The notes beneath the pieces were generated by a model. It saw only the letters and a list, made by a program, of their open reading frames with translations. It searched no databases and was not told where the DNA came from. The position numbers and the translations under genes are program-made. This document shows positions 42,728 to 51,799 of a stretch of 64,000 nucleotides of DNA, piece after piece (position 1 is the first letter of the stretch; the number at the start of each line of letters is the position of its first letter). Location of the stretch: assembly GCA_965216025.1 (NCBI GenBank), contig CBDCEX010000010.1:62001-126000 (forward strand), given 5' to 3'. Source of the stretch: JADFQT01 sp965216025 (GTDB lineage: Bacteria > Chloroflexota > Dehalococcoidia > Lucifugimonadales > UBA3495).

Positions 42728-43105
42728 CTACAAAATGTTCTGGGTGGTTCTCAGTTTCGCCATTTTCCTCTCGATTTTCCTCTCCGTGAGGAAGGTGTAA
42801 GCTGGCGCTCCGACCAGCATCAGTGCTCCGGCGGCGGCGTAGGTTGCGCCGTATCCGGTGCAGTTCGCACAGGTCCCGGCGATAATCGTGTGGATGCCCA
42901 TCCCCAGGAATGTTCCCCCTATTGCTGTACCTGGGATGGTTGCTAGGAGGGTCCACCTCCATCGGGGGCTCACCCGTCTCCAGGAATTGGTGAACCATCC
43001 GGCCATTTCTTCATCTCTGGTTTCCAGGTCTCTTCCTCCGGGAGTCTGAGAGTCATCCCATGTTATCACCGCTGCTGAGGCTCTTGGATGTGCCTTAAGC
43101 TGCAT
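42728..43105 (-). CDS. Small two-helix membrane protein, paralogue 2
   Basis: The 125-residue frame starts 4 nt after the radical SAM gene stop; an internal ATG at 43006 (MAGWFTNSWRRVSPRW) gives 92 residues and matches the paralogues better. The helices are WTLLATIPGTAIGGTFLGMG and YGATYAAAGALMLVGAPAY, with TCANCTGYG between them. A nearly identical motif (CQDCTGYG) occurs in the gene at 45788. Confidence 0.65.
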   Translation of the reverse strand: MQLKAHPRASAAVITWDDSQTPGGRDLETRDEEMAGWFTNSWRRVSPRWRWTLLATIPGTAIGGTFLGMGIHTIIAGTCANCTGYGATYAAAGALMLVGAPAYTFLTERKIERKMAKLRTTQNIL

Positions 43106-43108
43106 TGC

Positions 43109-43981
43109 TCAGAAGGGCGGGGCGAATCCCTGCCGTCCCTCCCCCAGATGGGGCAGTCTTGCCTTCAGCGTCTGGAATGCTTCCCGGTAGTGTTTCACGT
43201 ACCTGGGCTTGAATTGGCTCACCGTGCAGTCCAGTTTCTCCGCCATGATTTCGAAGGCCTGCTCCCTGGTCTGGGCGACGAACTCGCCCGTCTCGAAGTG
43301 GAAGGTCTGGGCGATGAAGCGCTCTACCCCGGTTGCCAGGAGGCTGTCGCAGAAGGTGTCTGCATCTCGAACCAGTAGGAGAGGCGTCATGGTGATGCAG
43401 GACTGGATGCCGGCCTCCTGGATCTGCTGGATGGCTTTCAGCCGGGCCGGATTGGAGGGGCAGCTTGGCTCGAAGGTCTTCCGCACATCCTCGTCATCGG
43501 TGGTGACGGTCATGTTGACCTGGACCCGTCCTCCCATCTGCTCAATCTCCTGGAAGAGTGGGATGTCCCGGGTGACCAGCGGGCTGCGGGTCTGCACCAC
43601 CAGCTTGGGTTGGTGGTGGTTGGCCAGCTCCTCCAGGATCTGCTGGGTCAGTAGAATCTTCTGCTCCAGGGGTTGGTAGGGATCGGTGACGGTGCTCATG
43701 TAGATGCGCTTCCCGTCCAGTTCCCCCGGCTTGAGTTCTCCCAGCAGCTGGGCGGCGTTCTGCTTGGCGTTGACCCACAGCCCCCAGTTATCCTGCTGCG
43801 CCTGGTCCCGGCTGAAGAAGGCGGCGTAGCAGTAGGAGCATCCAAAACTACACCCCGAGTAGGGGTTGAGGGTGAAGTCGTACGCCTTGATGAACCCGCT
43901 GGTTTTGGTGAGGATATCCCGAGCTGGCCGGTAGGTCACCTGGGTGGGTCCGATCCGGTTGGGCATAAGCATCACGGTCAT
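43109..43981 (-). CDS. Radical SAM protein of the spore-photoproduct-lyase-like group
   Basis: The 290-residue protein has the [4Fe-4S]/SAM motif CSFGCSYCYA (about residues 44-53, CxxxCxxC), the STVTDPYQPLEQK motif and VVQTRSPLVTRDIPLF, typical of the SplB/COG1533 family. Family members include DNA photolesion lyases and many uncharacterised enzymes. GGAGAGGAGAG lies directly before the ATG. It is coupled to the downstream membrane protein gene. The substrate is not evident; DNA repair is one possibility. Confidence 0.85.
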   Translation of the reverse strand: MTVMLMPNRIGPTQVTYRPARDILTKTSGFIKAYDFTLNPYSGCSFGCSYCYAAFFSRDQAQQDNWGLWVNAKQNAAQLLGELKPGELDGKRIYMSTVTDPYQPLEQKILLTQQILEELANHHQPKLVVQTRSPLVTRDIPLFQEIEQMGGRVQVNMTVTTDDEDVRKTFEPSCPSNPARLKAIQQIQEAGIQSCITMTPLLLVRDADTFCDSLLATGVERFIAQTFHFETGEFVAQTREQAFEIMAEKLDCTVSQFKPRYVKHYREAFQTLKARLPHLGEGRQGFAPPF

Positions 43982-44114
43982 TTCTCTCCTCTCCTTTCCG
44001 TCTGAAGTATGGTGGTTGATCTGAGAGAGTATCTTTCGGCTAGCTGGTTTCCTTGTCGAAGACTAGGGCATATTCTTTGGTGAGCTTCTGCCAGCCCTCT
44101 TGGCTTGGCTGGGG

Positions 44115-44573
44115 CTACAGGCAGCCATTCTGGAAGACCTGAGTATATCCTGGCACTGAGTCCCATAAGGACGGCACCCTTTGTTGGTACACCCAGGAGA
44201 AGTGGTGCGCCGCCATGGTGAGCAGGGCGTGGCGTCTCCTGACGCTCCACTCCTGGTGGTTTTCGGGGATGAGGGGCTGGATGTCCCTGCTGAGCAGGTG
44301 GTCGTTTATATCCTCTACCAGCCGGGGGACATCCTCTCCGACGAAGCTGACGGGGTGCAGGGGATCGCGGTTGATGGCAAGGACTTGGAGCTTGGGATCC
44401 ATCGGAACTCCCAGGCTGGCCAGGAACTCAGCCAGTTCGTCGATCCTGTTGGCCGGTCCACGCTGATGGCGCAGGGGCCCACCTGTACTATGACTAGGGA
44501 ATCGAGCTTCTGACTCCCATCTGAAGGGTTCCACTTTGCCGTAGGTGATGTTGGTGTTTTCTTTGGTCGTCAT
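44115..44573 (-). CDS. Island protein of unknown function
   Basis: The 152-residue protein starts MTTKENTNITYGKVEPF with AGGAGGAG about 9 nt upstream. It has NRIDELAEFLASLGVPMDPK and RRHALLTMAAHHFSWVYQQ. No family recognised. Confidence 0.6.
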   Translation of the reverse strand: MTTKENTNITYGKVEPFRWESEARFPSHSTGGPLRHQRGPANRIDELAEFLASLGVPMDPKLQVLAINRDPLHPVSFVGEDVPRLVEDINDHLLSRDIQPLIPENHQEWSVRRRHALLTMAAHHFSWVYQQRVPSLWDSVPGYTQVFQNGCL

Positions 44574-44609
44574 GGTTGGCGTCTCCTCCTGTCGTTTTTC
44601 CGGCGGGGC

Positions 44610-44730
44610 CGGATATAGCTCCCCCCGGGGCGGCCCCGCCGGCCAAGTTGGGCGCTATTACGCCCCAGGTGTTTCCGGTCCGATATAGCCCCCCCGGGGC
44701 GGCCCCGCCGGAAAAGTTGGGCGCTATTCA
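44610..44730. repeat. Direct repeat of about 50 bp containing a GC palindrome
   Basis: CCGGATATAGC...GGGCGCTATTA (from 44610) and CCGATATAGCC...GGGCGCTATTC (from 44680) share about 50 bp, each with a CCCCGGGGCGGCCCCGCCGG core. They lie upstream of the 44115 gene. Confidence 0.75.
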
Positions 44731-44739
44731 GGTACTCCG

Positions 44740-45365
44740 GTCCGTCCAGGTACTCCAGTCACTTCTCAATGATGTACGTACCTCCCGGGGTCCCTATGAG
44801 TATGACGATTTCCTTCAAATCTCTTATCGTCTTCGATGGGCTGGTCCCCGGGTGGCCAACTGTTCCACGCGGCCGGTTGAACTCCCGGTTCTGGATGTAT
44901 TTCCGGTAGAGGAATTTCTGCTGGTCCTTTTTGAGATCTCTTCGATTGGGGCGTGCTTCTGGACCTCCGGGCGCCCTGCTTGGGGGATTGGTTCGCTCCG
45001 GGATTTCCGGAACTTTCGACGTGACCGAGGCGGTTCTACCCAGGCGTTTAGGGCCCGTCCTGCGTCATATTCTTGGGTGGACCAGGGATGTGGATAATGC
45101 TTGGGGCGGACTCGCCCAGTTTCTCGATCACCCAGACCAGTCCGTTGGGCAGGCCCTGATTGTGGCTGTGTTGCCAGGGGTTCCGGTTTGTTTCTCAGCT
45201 ACCCGGCGCGCACTGCTCCTTGGGCTGTGGGGAGTCCTGCGGGGTTGGTTCTCAGCTGAATGGGGTGGAATCCTGGGGAAGTTTGGTCGGGGGCTCAGCA
45301 GGTTCTGGGGGTGCTTCAACTAGGGCTGGGTTGGTTTCTCCAGTTCACTCGTCCCGGCTGGGATT
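44740..45365 (-). pseudogene. Decayed copies of neighbouring island genes
   Basis: Around 44740-44830 the sequence GGTACTCCAG...ACGTACCTCCCGGGG matches the 3' end of the membrane-protein gene at 45788-46054 but with an early stop. Around 45060-45150 lies a fragment encoding NGLVWVIEKLGE, also seen at 46215 and 47041. No intact gene is found here. Confidence 0.55.
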
Positions 45366-45767
45366 TCACTGGGGGCACCTAGCCCTCTGGTCCGCTGCTC
45401 GGGAGATGTCTCTTGGGCAGTGTAGACCGGGATGATCAGTGTCAGGATGATCACGACTCATGAGAGGGAGGATCATTGACCCGAATGATGCGAATGCTTG
45501 CCTTGTCTCTTCTCTTTTCCGCTCCAGTCTCCGGGGTGCTCCGTATTGCTGCGGTACGAACAGGACTCTGCTTGTCCGTATGATCATCCACAGGTAAAGA
45601 GCCGTTGCCAGTCCTGCCATCATTGAGCTGAGTTCGCCGGCCCAGCCGCTGAGCCTCGTTTCCGGATTCTCGATGCTCAGTACGAAGAACACTCCGGCAA
45701 GAACTGCGGTGGCTATGGTGAGGAGCGTCAGGCAGATGTAGTCCCAGTGCATTTCCGCTCTCGGCAT
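45366..45767 (-). CDS. Membrane protein of unknown function
   Basis: The 133-residue protein has two hydrophobic helices (ICLTLLTIATAVLAGVFFVL and LSSMMAGLATALYLWMIIR) and a basic tail. GGAAGGAGAGC lies about 6 nt upstream of the ATG. It follows the paralogue-3 gene by 20 bp. The last about 25 residues read into sequence repeated near 46420 and may be additions. Confidence 0.6.
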   Translation of the reverse strand: MPRAEMHWDYICLTLLTIATAVLAGVFFVLSIENPETRLSGWAGELSSMMAGLATALYLWMIIRTSRVLFVPQQYGAPRRLERKREETRQAFASFGSMILPLMSRDHPDTDHPGLHCPRDISRAADQRARCPQ

Positions 45768-45787
45768 GTTACTGCTCTCCTTCCGGT

Positions 45788-46054
45788 CTATCCAGGTACT
45801 CTAGTCTCTTCTCCATGAAGTACGTACCTCCCGGGGTTCTCCAGGAGTATGACGATTCCTGAGATCAGCCGGAGGAAGCCGTAGCCGGTGCAGTCTTGGC
45901 ATTCCGCCTGGAAGGCGGGGACGCTCATGGCCATGAACGTCCCGCCTATAACCGCCCCTGGAACCGCTGCCAAGAGGGTCCACCGCCAGGTGGTGCTCAC
46001 CCGGTCCCAGGCCCGGGAGATCCATCCGTCTTTCTTTGCATTCTTGGTTGCCAT
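45788..46054 (-). CDS. Small two-helix membrane protein, paralogue 3
   Basis: The 88-residue protein (KDGWISRAWDRVSTTWRW) shares with the 42728 gene the pattern WRWTLLAxxPGxxIGGTF, the CxxCTGYG loop and the second helix. AAGGGAGAAGG lies before the ATG. Fragments of further copies occur near 44740 and 46750. Confidence 0.7.
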   Translation of the reverse strand: MATKNAKKDGWISRAWDRVSTTWRWTLLAAVPGAVIGGTFMAMSVPAFQAECQDCTGYGFLRLISGIVILLENPGRYVLHGEETRVPG

Positions 46055-46161
46055 ACCTTCTCCCTTACGGTCTGATTCTTCTCGGGTTGATTTTATCTTC
46101 CTTTCACCGGGGGGACTGCTCCAGGATCCCGCAGAAGTCCGGTTCGCACACCAGGATGCGT

Positions 46162-46410
46162 TTAGGGCCCGTCCTGGTCATATTCTTCCCTGGACCCGAG
46201 TTGGTGGGTAACGCTGGGGGCGGACCCGCCCAGTTTCTCGATCACCCAGACCAGTCCGTTTGGCTGATTGTGGCGCATCTCTCTGGCCACCCAGCCTTCC
46301 AGGTGAGTCCTGCGGGGTTGGTTTTCCTGAATGGGGTGGAACCTCGGGGGTAGTTCTAGACATCTAGGGGCGGTTGGCCCGGCTTCACTCGTCACGGCTG
46401 GGAAATTCAC
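46162..46410 (-). pseudogene. Fragment of a repeated island gene
   Basis: The frame contains WVAREMRHNQPNGLVWVIEK, matching a segment read in a different frame around 47041-47120 and again at 45103-45150. It has no proper start or end and looks like a remnant. Confidence 0.5.
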
Positions 46411-46419
46411 TGGGAGCAG

Positions 46420-46938
46420 CTAGCCCTCTGGTCCGCTGCTCGGGAGATGCCGTTGGGCAGTGTAGACCGGGATGATCAGTTCAGGATGATCCCGATCATG
46501 AGAGGGAGGATCATTGACCCGGATGCGAATGCCTGCCTTGTCTCTTCCTGTTGGACCGCGTAGATCTCGCCGGTGTCGAACGGACGTATCCGAGACCCGC
46601 CAGGAGTTGGGCCATCCTTCCAATTTCCAGTGGACGCCGCTAGTCGGCCTCCGGGCTGCGCCAGCCGGGCTGAGTTGTCGGAATAGAATTAGTCCCACGT
46701 TCTTGAAACTCTGCATGTTACAGTCTCGCTCCGGCCAGGTTCGTCTCTTCCCATGAAGTACGTACCTGAAGGTACCAGGGTATGGATTCCTGAGCGCCGG
46801 AGGGCCTGGTGGCAGTCGGAGCCTGGATTGTTGGGAGCTCATGATGGCTCGGGACCTGGCGCACATGGTGCACTTCAGGTGCAGGCCGTCCTCGTCCTCG
46901 TCGATGCTCATGCTGCCGTCGCAGGTTCGGCATACCAT
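46420..46938 (-). CDS. Zinc-ribbon head joined to degraded sequence
   Basis: The first 33 residues (MVCRTCDGSMSIDEDEDGLH, then KCTMCARSRA) form a clear CxxC...CxxC zinc ribbon, with AAGGGAG before the ATG. The remaining about 140 residues read through out-of-frame copies of neighbouring genes (PGTFRYVLHG, then VHWKLEGWPNSWRV). The original protein was probably shorter. A second decayed copy of the ribbon lies at 47520-47640. Confidence 0.5.
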   Translation of the reverse strand: MVCRTCDGSMSIDEDEDGLHLKCTMCARSRAIMSSQQSRLRLPPGPPALRNPYPGTFRYVLHGKRRTWPERDCNMQSFKNVGLILFRQLSPAGAARRPTSGVHWKLEGWPNSWRVSDTSVRHRRDLRGPTGRDKAGIRIRVNDPPSHDRDHPELIIPVYTAQRHLPSSGPEG

Positions 46939-47712
46939 GATCTCCCTTCCGGCTGATGCTTCTGACTATCATGTTCTTCCTCTCGCCGCGGATTTGCTCC
47001 GGCGAAGCGCGCCGCCGGAAACGGCAGCCACGAAACGCTGGGGGCGGACCCGCAGTTTGTCTATCACCCAGACCAGTCCGTTTGGCAGGCCGCATCTCTC
47101 TGGCCAGCCTTGATAGGTGCTTTTCCAGACTGTGGTAGTAGACATCGCGGGGCCCAGTTCTCCTGGTCGATGGGGAAGTGGCCGAGCAGTTTTGACTGGT
47201 CCCTCCTCGAGGCCGTTGGCCACTGATGATTTCCCCGGTTGGAAGGATGCCGGTCCGTATTGGTCCCTGGTGAACCGCGTAGATCTCGCCGGTGTCTCGG
47301 ACGTAGTTGACCCGCCAGGAGTTGGGCCATCCTTCCAATTTCCAGTGAACGCCGTAGTCGGCCTCCGGGCTGCGCAGTCCGGGCTGTAGTTGTCGGAATA
47401 GAATTCCTCCACGATCTTGAAACTCTGCACTAGTCTGCTTCATTTGTTCCCTGCAAAATGAAGGTGGGGTTGGCTATGCGGGAGGGCCTGGATGGCCCGG
47501 AGCCCGTATTGCTGGGAGCCTGATGGCTCGGGACCTGGCGCACATGGTGCACTTGTAGAGTGCAGGCCGTTCATCGTCCTCGTATGCTTCAATGCTGCCG
47601 TCGCAGGTTCGGTACCGTGATCTTCCGGCTGATGTTTCTGACTATCATGTTCTTCCTCTCGCCGCGGATTTATCCGGCGAAGCGCGCCGCCGGAAACGGC
47701 AGCCACGAAAGG
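46553..47712. repeat. Tandem duplication of about 0.7 kb, diverged by indels
   Basis: Two blocks occur twice in the same order. Block A is at 46553-46740 and 47273-47440 (CGTAGATCTCGCCGGTGTC, GGAGTTGGGCCATCCTTCC). Block B is at 46838-47060 and 47520-47712 (TGATGGCTCGGGACCTGGCG, GAAGCGCGCCGCCGGAAACG). The copies differ mainly by small insertions and deletions that break reading frames. Confidence 0.85.
46718..47443 (-). pseudogene. Remnant of a repeated island gene
   Basis: One frame gives YGVHWKLEGWPNSWRVNYVR and DTGEIYAVHQGPIRTGILP, a coherent stretch that also survives at about 46600 in another frame. Further on the sense moves between frames (SLEKHLSRLAREMRP, then NGLVWVIDKL in the next frame). 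Frameshifts therefore divide what was one protein of about 130 residues. Confidence 0.55.
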
Positions 47713-47844
47713 CGGCGCGAGACCTCGGCCCCCTGGGGGGCTTCTGTTTGGAAGTATTGATAGTCTGCTATTGCTCTATGCTCATCCTCTACAATTCTTG
47801 AACGTCCATGTTTTGTATCAGCTCAATAAATCTGGGTAAGGGCG

Positions 47845-49491
47845 CTAAGCAGTTGGCCAAGACGCGCCCAGGTTCAGTTCCTTGGCCCGCTCTTCAATGA
47901 TGCTGGATAGCTGCGGTATCTGGTTCGCCCCGGAAATTCGGTCGTTGATGTAGCGGTAGAAGTTCACTCCCAACTTCCGGGTGGTCCCAGCCAGGGACAT
48001 GAAGGTGTCCCACGCCCTGGTTCCCTCAGCCACCCGAGGCCCAAAACTGATCTTCCGCTTTCGCACCCGCTGTCTTGCGTCCAGTTCCGCCGAGTTGTTG
48101 TGGAGCGGGATTTCCGGGTGGACCAGCACCATCAGTAGGCTGGTCTTCTTGGCCCGGGTCAGCCCAATCCGCTCGTCCAATGCCCAGTAGCCCGTCTTGG
48201 TGGCGAACAGGGCGTCAAATCTCCTCTCCAACCGCTTCCTCTCCCCAGGGGTTGGCTGCTGCCGGTAGGCCAGCAACTCCCGGTAGAAGTCCCAGAAGTC
48301 TCCCAGGAAGTCCTCCAGCAGTTTCTGGTGCTGCGCCACGTAAGGGAACAGCTTCTTGTAGTGCCGACCTTCATGAACCCAACATAAGCCCAGTTCCTCG
48401 GTGATCCAGGTGAACTGGGGCGCGCCATCACAGACCAGCAGCCTTGCCACCGGCCACTGGGTCTGGGCATGATAGGCAGCTACTGCCGCCGCATCCAGAA
48501 TCCATTTGCGGGTCTGCATCCCCAGCTTAGGCAGATACTCCTCCAGCAGCCGGTGCATGGTGGCCTCATCCAGGTCCCGATTCTGGGGCCAGTGGCTCAG
48601 TTGCTGGCGGGTTATGCCGGACACCCCAGCAGTTGCCAAATACCTCAGGGCCTCGCCATTGAGCCGGAAGGTTCGAGGCTGCCCGTTGCGCAACACGTCG
48701 ATTACACTTAAGCGGTCCTTCGATGGGGTGGTGAGGTAGGCGCTATACAGTGGGTTGTTCACCACATGGCAGTGGTGGTTCTGCCCATTCACCCGGGTAG
48801 CGATATCATCCAGATGCTGCCAGGGGCTACTGCTCAGCCCGGCTTGGTACACCGCGTCCTTCTCGGCGTGGAACTGGTGCTGGCCTTTGATTAGCAGGTT
48901 GGAGATTTGCCCGGCGGAGATTTGGACTCCCACCTGGCGAAACCAGTCCAGGATTTTTGGCTCGGTCATCTGGCAGGCGAAGGCGAAGATGATGACCATC
49001 GCCCGGACCCCTGGCCCAAACTCCCCCTGGTAGCCTGGGGGCAACTCCGCCAGATAGATTTTCCTCTGGCTTGGCGAGTAGAACTTCTCTTTGCGGAACA
49101 GGACATTGTCAGTATGGACCACCACATCTTGCACTACCACTTCCTCGTAGCCCTTGAACTCCGCATCCGGCGGCAACACGGCTGGGTCTACTGGTAGCAC
49201 CTGCTCCCGGTCAATCTGTACCTGCTGGACCTTGTTGCCTTTCTTCCAGGATCTGGGCTGACGCCGCTGTTGCTCTGAGGAATGATCCGTGGCGGTGGGT
49301 TTGGTCCCTGGTTTGACACTCGGCTTACCTTGCTCGCCTTTCAGCCGGTTGACCTCATCACGCAGGCGTTGAATCTCTGCTTGTGCCGCCCGCAGATCAG
49401 CGCCTAAGGTCTCAATTAGATTGAGCAGCCTGGCCACGTGTTCCCGGGTGTGCTCGCCGGTAATTTTGGTGAGATCAAGGTCATCAAACAT
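47845..49491 (-). CDS. IS66-family transposase (TnpC-type)
   Basis: The 548-residue protein has the IS66 layout: an N-terminal coiled-coil (LRAAQAEIQRLRDEVNRLKG), a zinc-binding-like region, then the DDE core with WQHLDDIATRVNG, LLVCDGAPQF and IPLHNNSAELDARQRVRKRK for the Glu region. No tnpA or tnpB lies beside it, which fits the single-gene ISBst12-like subgroup. The frame is intact. Clear IS66 ends could not be assigned; an ISAzo13 element begins 11 bp upstream of its start codon. Confidence 0.92.
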   Translation of the reverse strand: MFDDLDLTKITGEHTREHVARLLNLIETLGADLRAAQAEIQRLRDEVNRLKGEQGKPSVKPGTKPTATDHSSEQQRRQPRSWKKGNKVQQVQIDREQVLPVDPAVLPPDAEFKGYEEVVVQDVVVHTDNVLFRKEKFYSPSQRKIYLAELPPGYQGEFGPGVRAMVIIFAFACQMTEPKILDWFRQVGVQISAGQISNLLIKGQHQFHAEKDAVYQAGLSSSPWQHLDDIATRVNGQNHHCHVVNNPLYSAYLTTPSKDRLSVIDVLRNGQPRTFRLNGEALRYLATAGVSGITRQQLSHWPQNRDLDEATMHRLLEEYLPKLGMQTRKWILDAAAVAAYHAQTQWPVARLLVCDGAPQFTWITEELGLCWVHEGRHYKKLFPYVAQHQKLLEDFLGDFWDFYRELLAYRQQPTPGERKRLERRFDALFATKTGYWALDERIGLTRAKKTSLLMVLVHPEIPLHNNSAELDARQRVRKRKISFGPRVAEGTRAWDTFMSLAGTTRKLGVNFYRYINDRISGANQIPQLSSIIEERAKELNLGASWPTA

Positions 49492-49501
49492 GGCGCATGC
49501 C

Positions 49502-50876
49502 TAAGGGCTTGTCACCAAATAACGTTATCATGCATCGAGGGGATGCTATAAGCTTGTCGGCATGGAAAACATTTGATGTAAGGCGGGATTTGTTTGTGAG
49601 TCCATGAATTAAGCAATATAAAGTAAGGTTGTCGGCATGGAAAATATTGATGCTGTCCGACAACGTTTTACCCTCTTGAGGGCGTCTTGGACCAGCGGAC
49701 TCCGGCGGCTGGTCGCCGCAGCCGAAGCGCTGACGCTGGGCTGGGGTGGCGTTACCTGGGTCGCTCGAGCGACCGGCTTCTCGCGGCGGACCATCCAGCA
49801 GGGCATGCAAGAACTGCAGCAGCCCGAGCGGGTCAGCGCGGGCAGAGTCCGCAAGCCGGGCGGTGGGCGCAAGACCACTGTGAGCCAGGACCCAACGCTG
49901 CTGAGCGACTTGGAGCGCTTGGTTGAGCCGGTGACCCGTGGCGATCCGGAATCGCCCCTGCGCTGGACCTGCAAGAGCCTGCGGAACTTGGCGGCTGAAC
50001 TCCAGCAGTTGGGGCACCGGGTCAGTCGCCGGTTGGTGGGGGATCTTTTGCACAGGTTGGAGTACAGCTTGCAGGCCAACAGCAAGACCTTGGAGGGTGG
50101 CGATCATCCTGACCGTGATGCCCAGTTCACCTACCTGAACCAGCAAGCGCAGACGTATCTGGATGCGGGTGAGCCGGTAGATCTCGGTGGATGCCAAGAA
50201 GAAGGAACTGGTCGGGAATTTCAAGAACGGAGGGCGTGAGTTGCGGCCCCAAGGGGACCCGGAGCGGGTGCGGGTGTACGATTTCGTGATACCAGCCTTG
50301 GGGCGCGCCACACCGTACGGGATCTATGATGTAGCGGAGAACACGGGCTGGGTGAATGTCGGGGTGGACCACGATACAGCGGCGTTTGCAGTGGAGAGTA
50401 TCCGGCGCTGGTGGTGGGGGATGGGGCAGGCACGGTATCCGAAGGCAACCCGGCTGCTGGTGAACGCCGATGGTGGGGGTAGTAACGGGAGTCGTGTGCG
50501 GCTGTGGAAGCGGGAACTGCAGCGGTTTGCGGACGAGACGGGGTTGACGATCACGGTGGGCCATTTGCCGCCGGGGACGAGCAAGTGGAACAAGATCGAA
50601 CACCGGTTGTTTTCGTTCATCACGCAGAACTGGCGGGGCCAGCCGTTGGTGAGTCATGAGGTCATTGTGAGCTTGATTGGCGGAACCCGGAATACCAAGG
50701 GGTTGCGGGTAGAGCTGTCACCTGGACACGAACAAGTACCCGGCGGGTATCAAAGTGTCTGATAGCGAACTGGCCCAGGTGAACCTGCGGTGCCATGAGT
50801 TTCACGGGGAGTGGAACTATACCATCCTGCCCAGCAACCGCTCAAGTTGAGATGGTTATTCGGTGACGGGCCCTAA
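49502..50876 (+). mobile_element. ISAzo13-family insertion sequence
   Basis: The left end TAAGGGCTTGTCACCAAATA and the right end (complement TTAGGGCCCGTCACCGAATA) are inverted repeats that bound 1375 bp with one broken transposase gene. The 5' part holds a short direct repeat GTCGGCATGGAAAA (near 49557 and 49631). The element may have separated IS66 tnpC from its promoter. Confidence 0.85.
49637..50850 (+). pseudogene. ISAzo13-family transposase with two frameshifts
   Basis: Frame 1 (49637 to about 50185) gives the N-terminal helix-turn-helix WVARATGFSRRTIQQGMQEL and the ISAzo13 RKPGGGRKTT motif. Near 50185 the frame changes to VDAKKKELVGNFKNGGRELR, LVNADGGGSNGSRVRLWKRE and TSKWNKIEHRLFSFI. 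Near 50715 it changes again to LDTNKYPAGIKVSDSELAQV and FHGEWNYTILP, the family C-terminus. About 405 residues would result if both shifts were repaired. Confidence 0.9.
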
Positions 50877-50969
50877 GGTAAGGTGCTGCTGGAGCTACCC
50901 TACCATGCATGCGCTGTTAGCTGACCTGGGGCACCACCACGTCGCTACCCCACTTTATTGAGTTGATAC

Positions 50970-51466
50970 GGTGAAACCTACATAAAGCGAACCCGAAGAG
51001 GAGTTGCGATATTCTGTAAAAGAAGTCGAGTGGCGGTGGTGGAAGGGATGACAGACATAGTGCAACTCATGGAAGAGTGGCAACTCAATGTAGGTGACTT
51101 ACGGGAAAGGATGTATCGGGCGCCAACACCTCGGGAGCGAGAGCGATGGCATGGGCTATGGTTGTTGGCCCAAGGGTGGTCGGCCACTCAAGTGGCTGAG
51201 GCTTTGGAGAGAGAGCCTCATACCATCGGAAAGTGGCTGGACAACTTTCGCCAAGGCGGGGCCCAAGGTTTGGTCTTTGAGCAGACTGGGGGTTCCCCCC
51301 CGTCTTGAACCGAGGTCAACAGAACCAACTGAAGTCTGCGGTGCAAAATCCGCCTGGGGAGGCGGGGATTGAATTGTCCAACTGGAACTGGAAAGTAGTA
51401 AGGCAATTTCTCAAGCAGAGCTTTGACCTGGGGTTGAGTCGGAGCAGTTGCTTGAACTACCTCCAT
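50970..51466 (+). mobile_element. 5' fragment of an IS630 element
   Basis: This matches the IS630 at 10361-10853, beginning at GTGAAACCTACATAAAGCG and ending at CTACCTCCAT. It contains OrfA (51030-51308, 92 residues) and the beginning of OrfB, with the same C-run before the frame change. The left terminal repeat and all of the catalytic core are missing. It is fused directly to a primase-like gene. Confidence 0.92.
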
Positions 51467-51799
51467 AGGAAATGCGACGAGCTCAGCCGGTCTAGCTGGC
51501 CCTGGTATGCAGCCTTCCGTCCCTGGTACAGGGACGGGGATTTCACCGAATCCGGCCGGGGCCCCTGGGAGTGTTCCCCTGATGCGGACTGCCTGCGTTT
51601 GGTCAGGCGATATGCGGACCAGCTGCTGCTGGTCGACGAGGAAGAGAAGGGCAAGTTCCACCTGCGGGTGGACAACGGGTACGGCGTCTGGAGGGACGAC
51701 GAGGCCCGGTTGACCACCCTGATTCTGGGCCACAGGTTGCGCCGGACGTACTTCACCCCGCTCTCAACCTTCCCTTGGTCTGGGCCCGGTAGAAGATGA
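51467..51799 (+). pseudogene. Truncated N-terminal part of a primase-type replication gene
   Basis: The frame that enters from the IS630 fragment continues with SPDADCLRLVRRYADQLLLV and FHLRVDNGYGVWRDDEARL, a pattern reminiscent of the region before D5-type primase/helicase domains. It ends in a TGA that overlaps the ATG of the next gene (ATGA). The 5' portion has been replaced by IS630 sequence, so the original start is lost. Confidence 0.55.
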
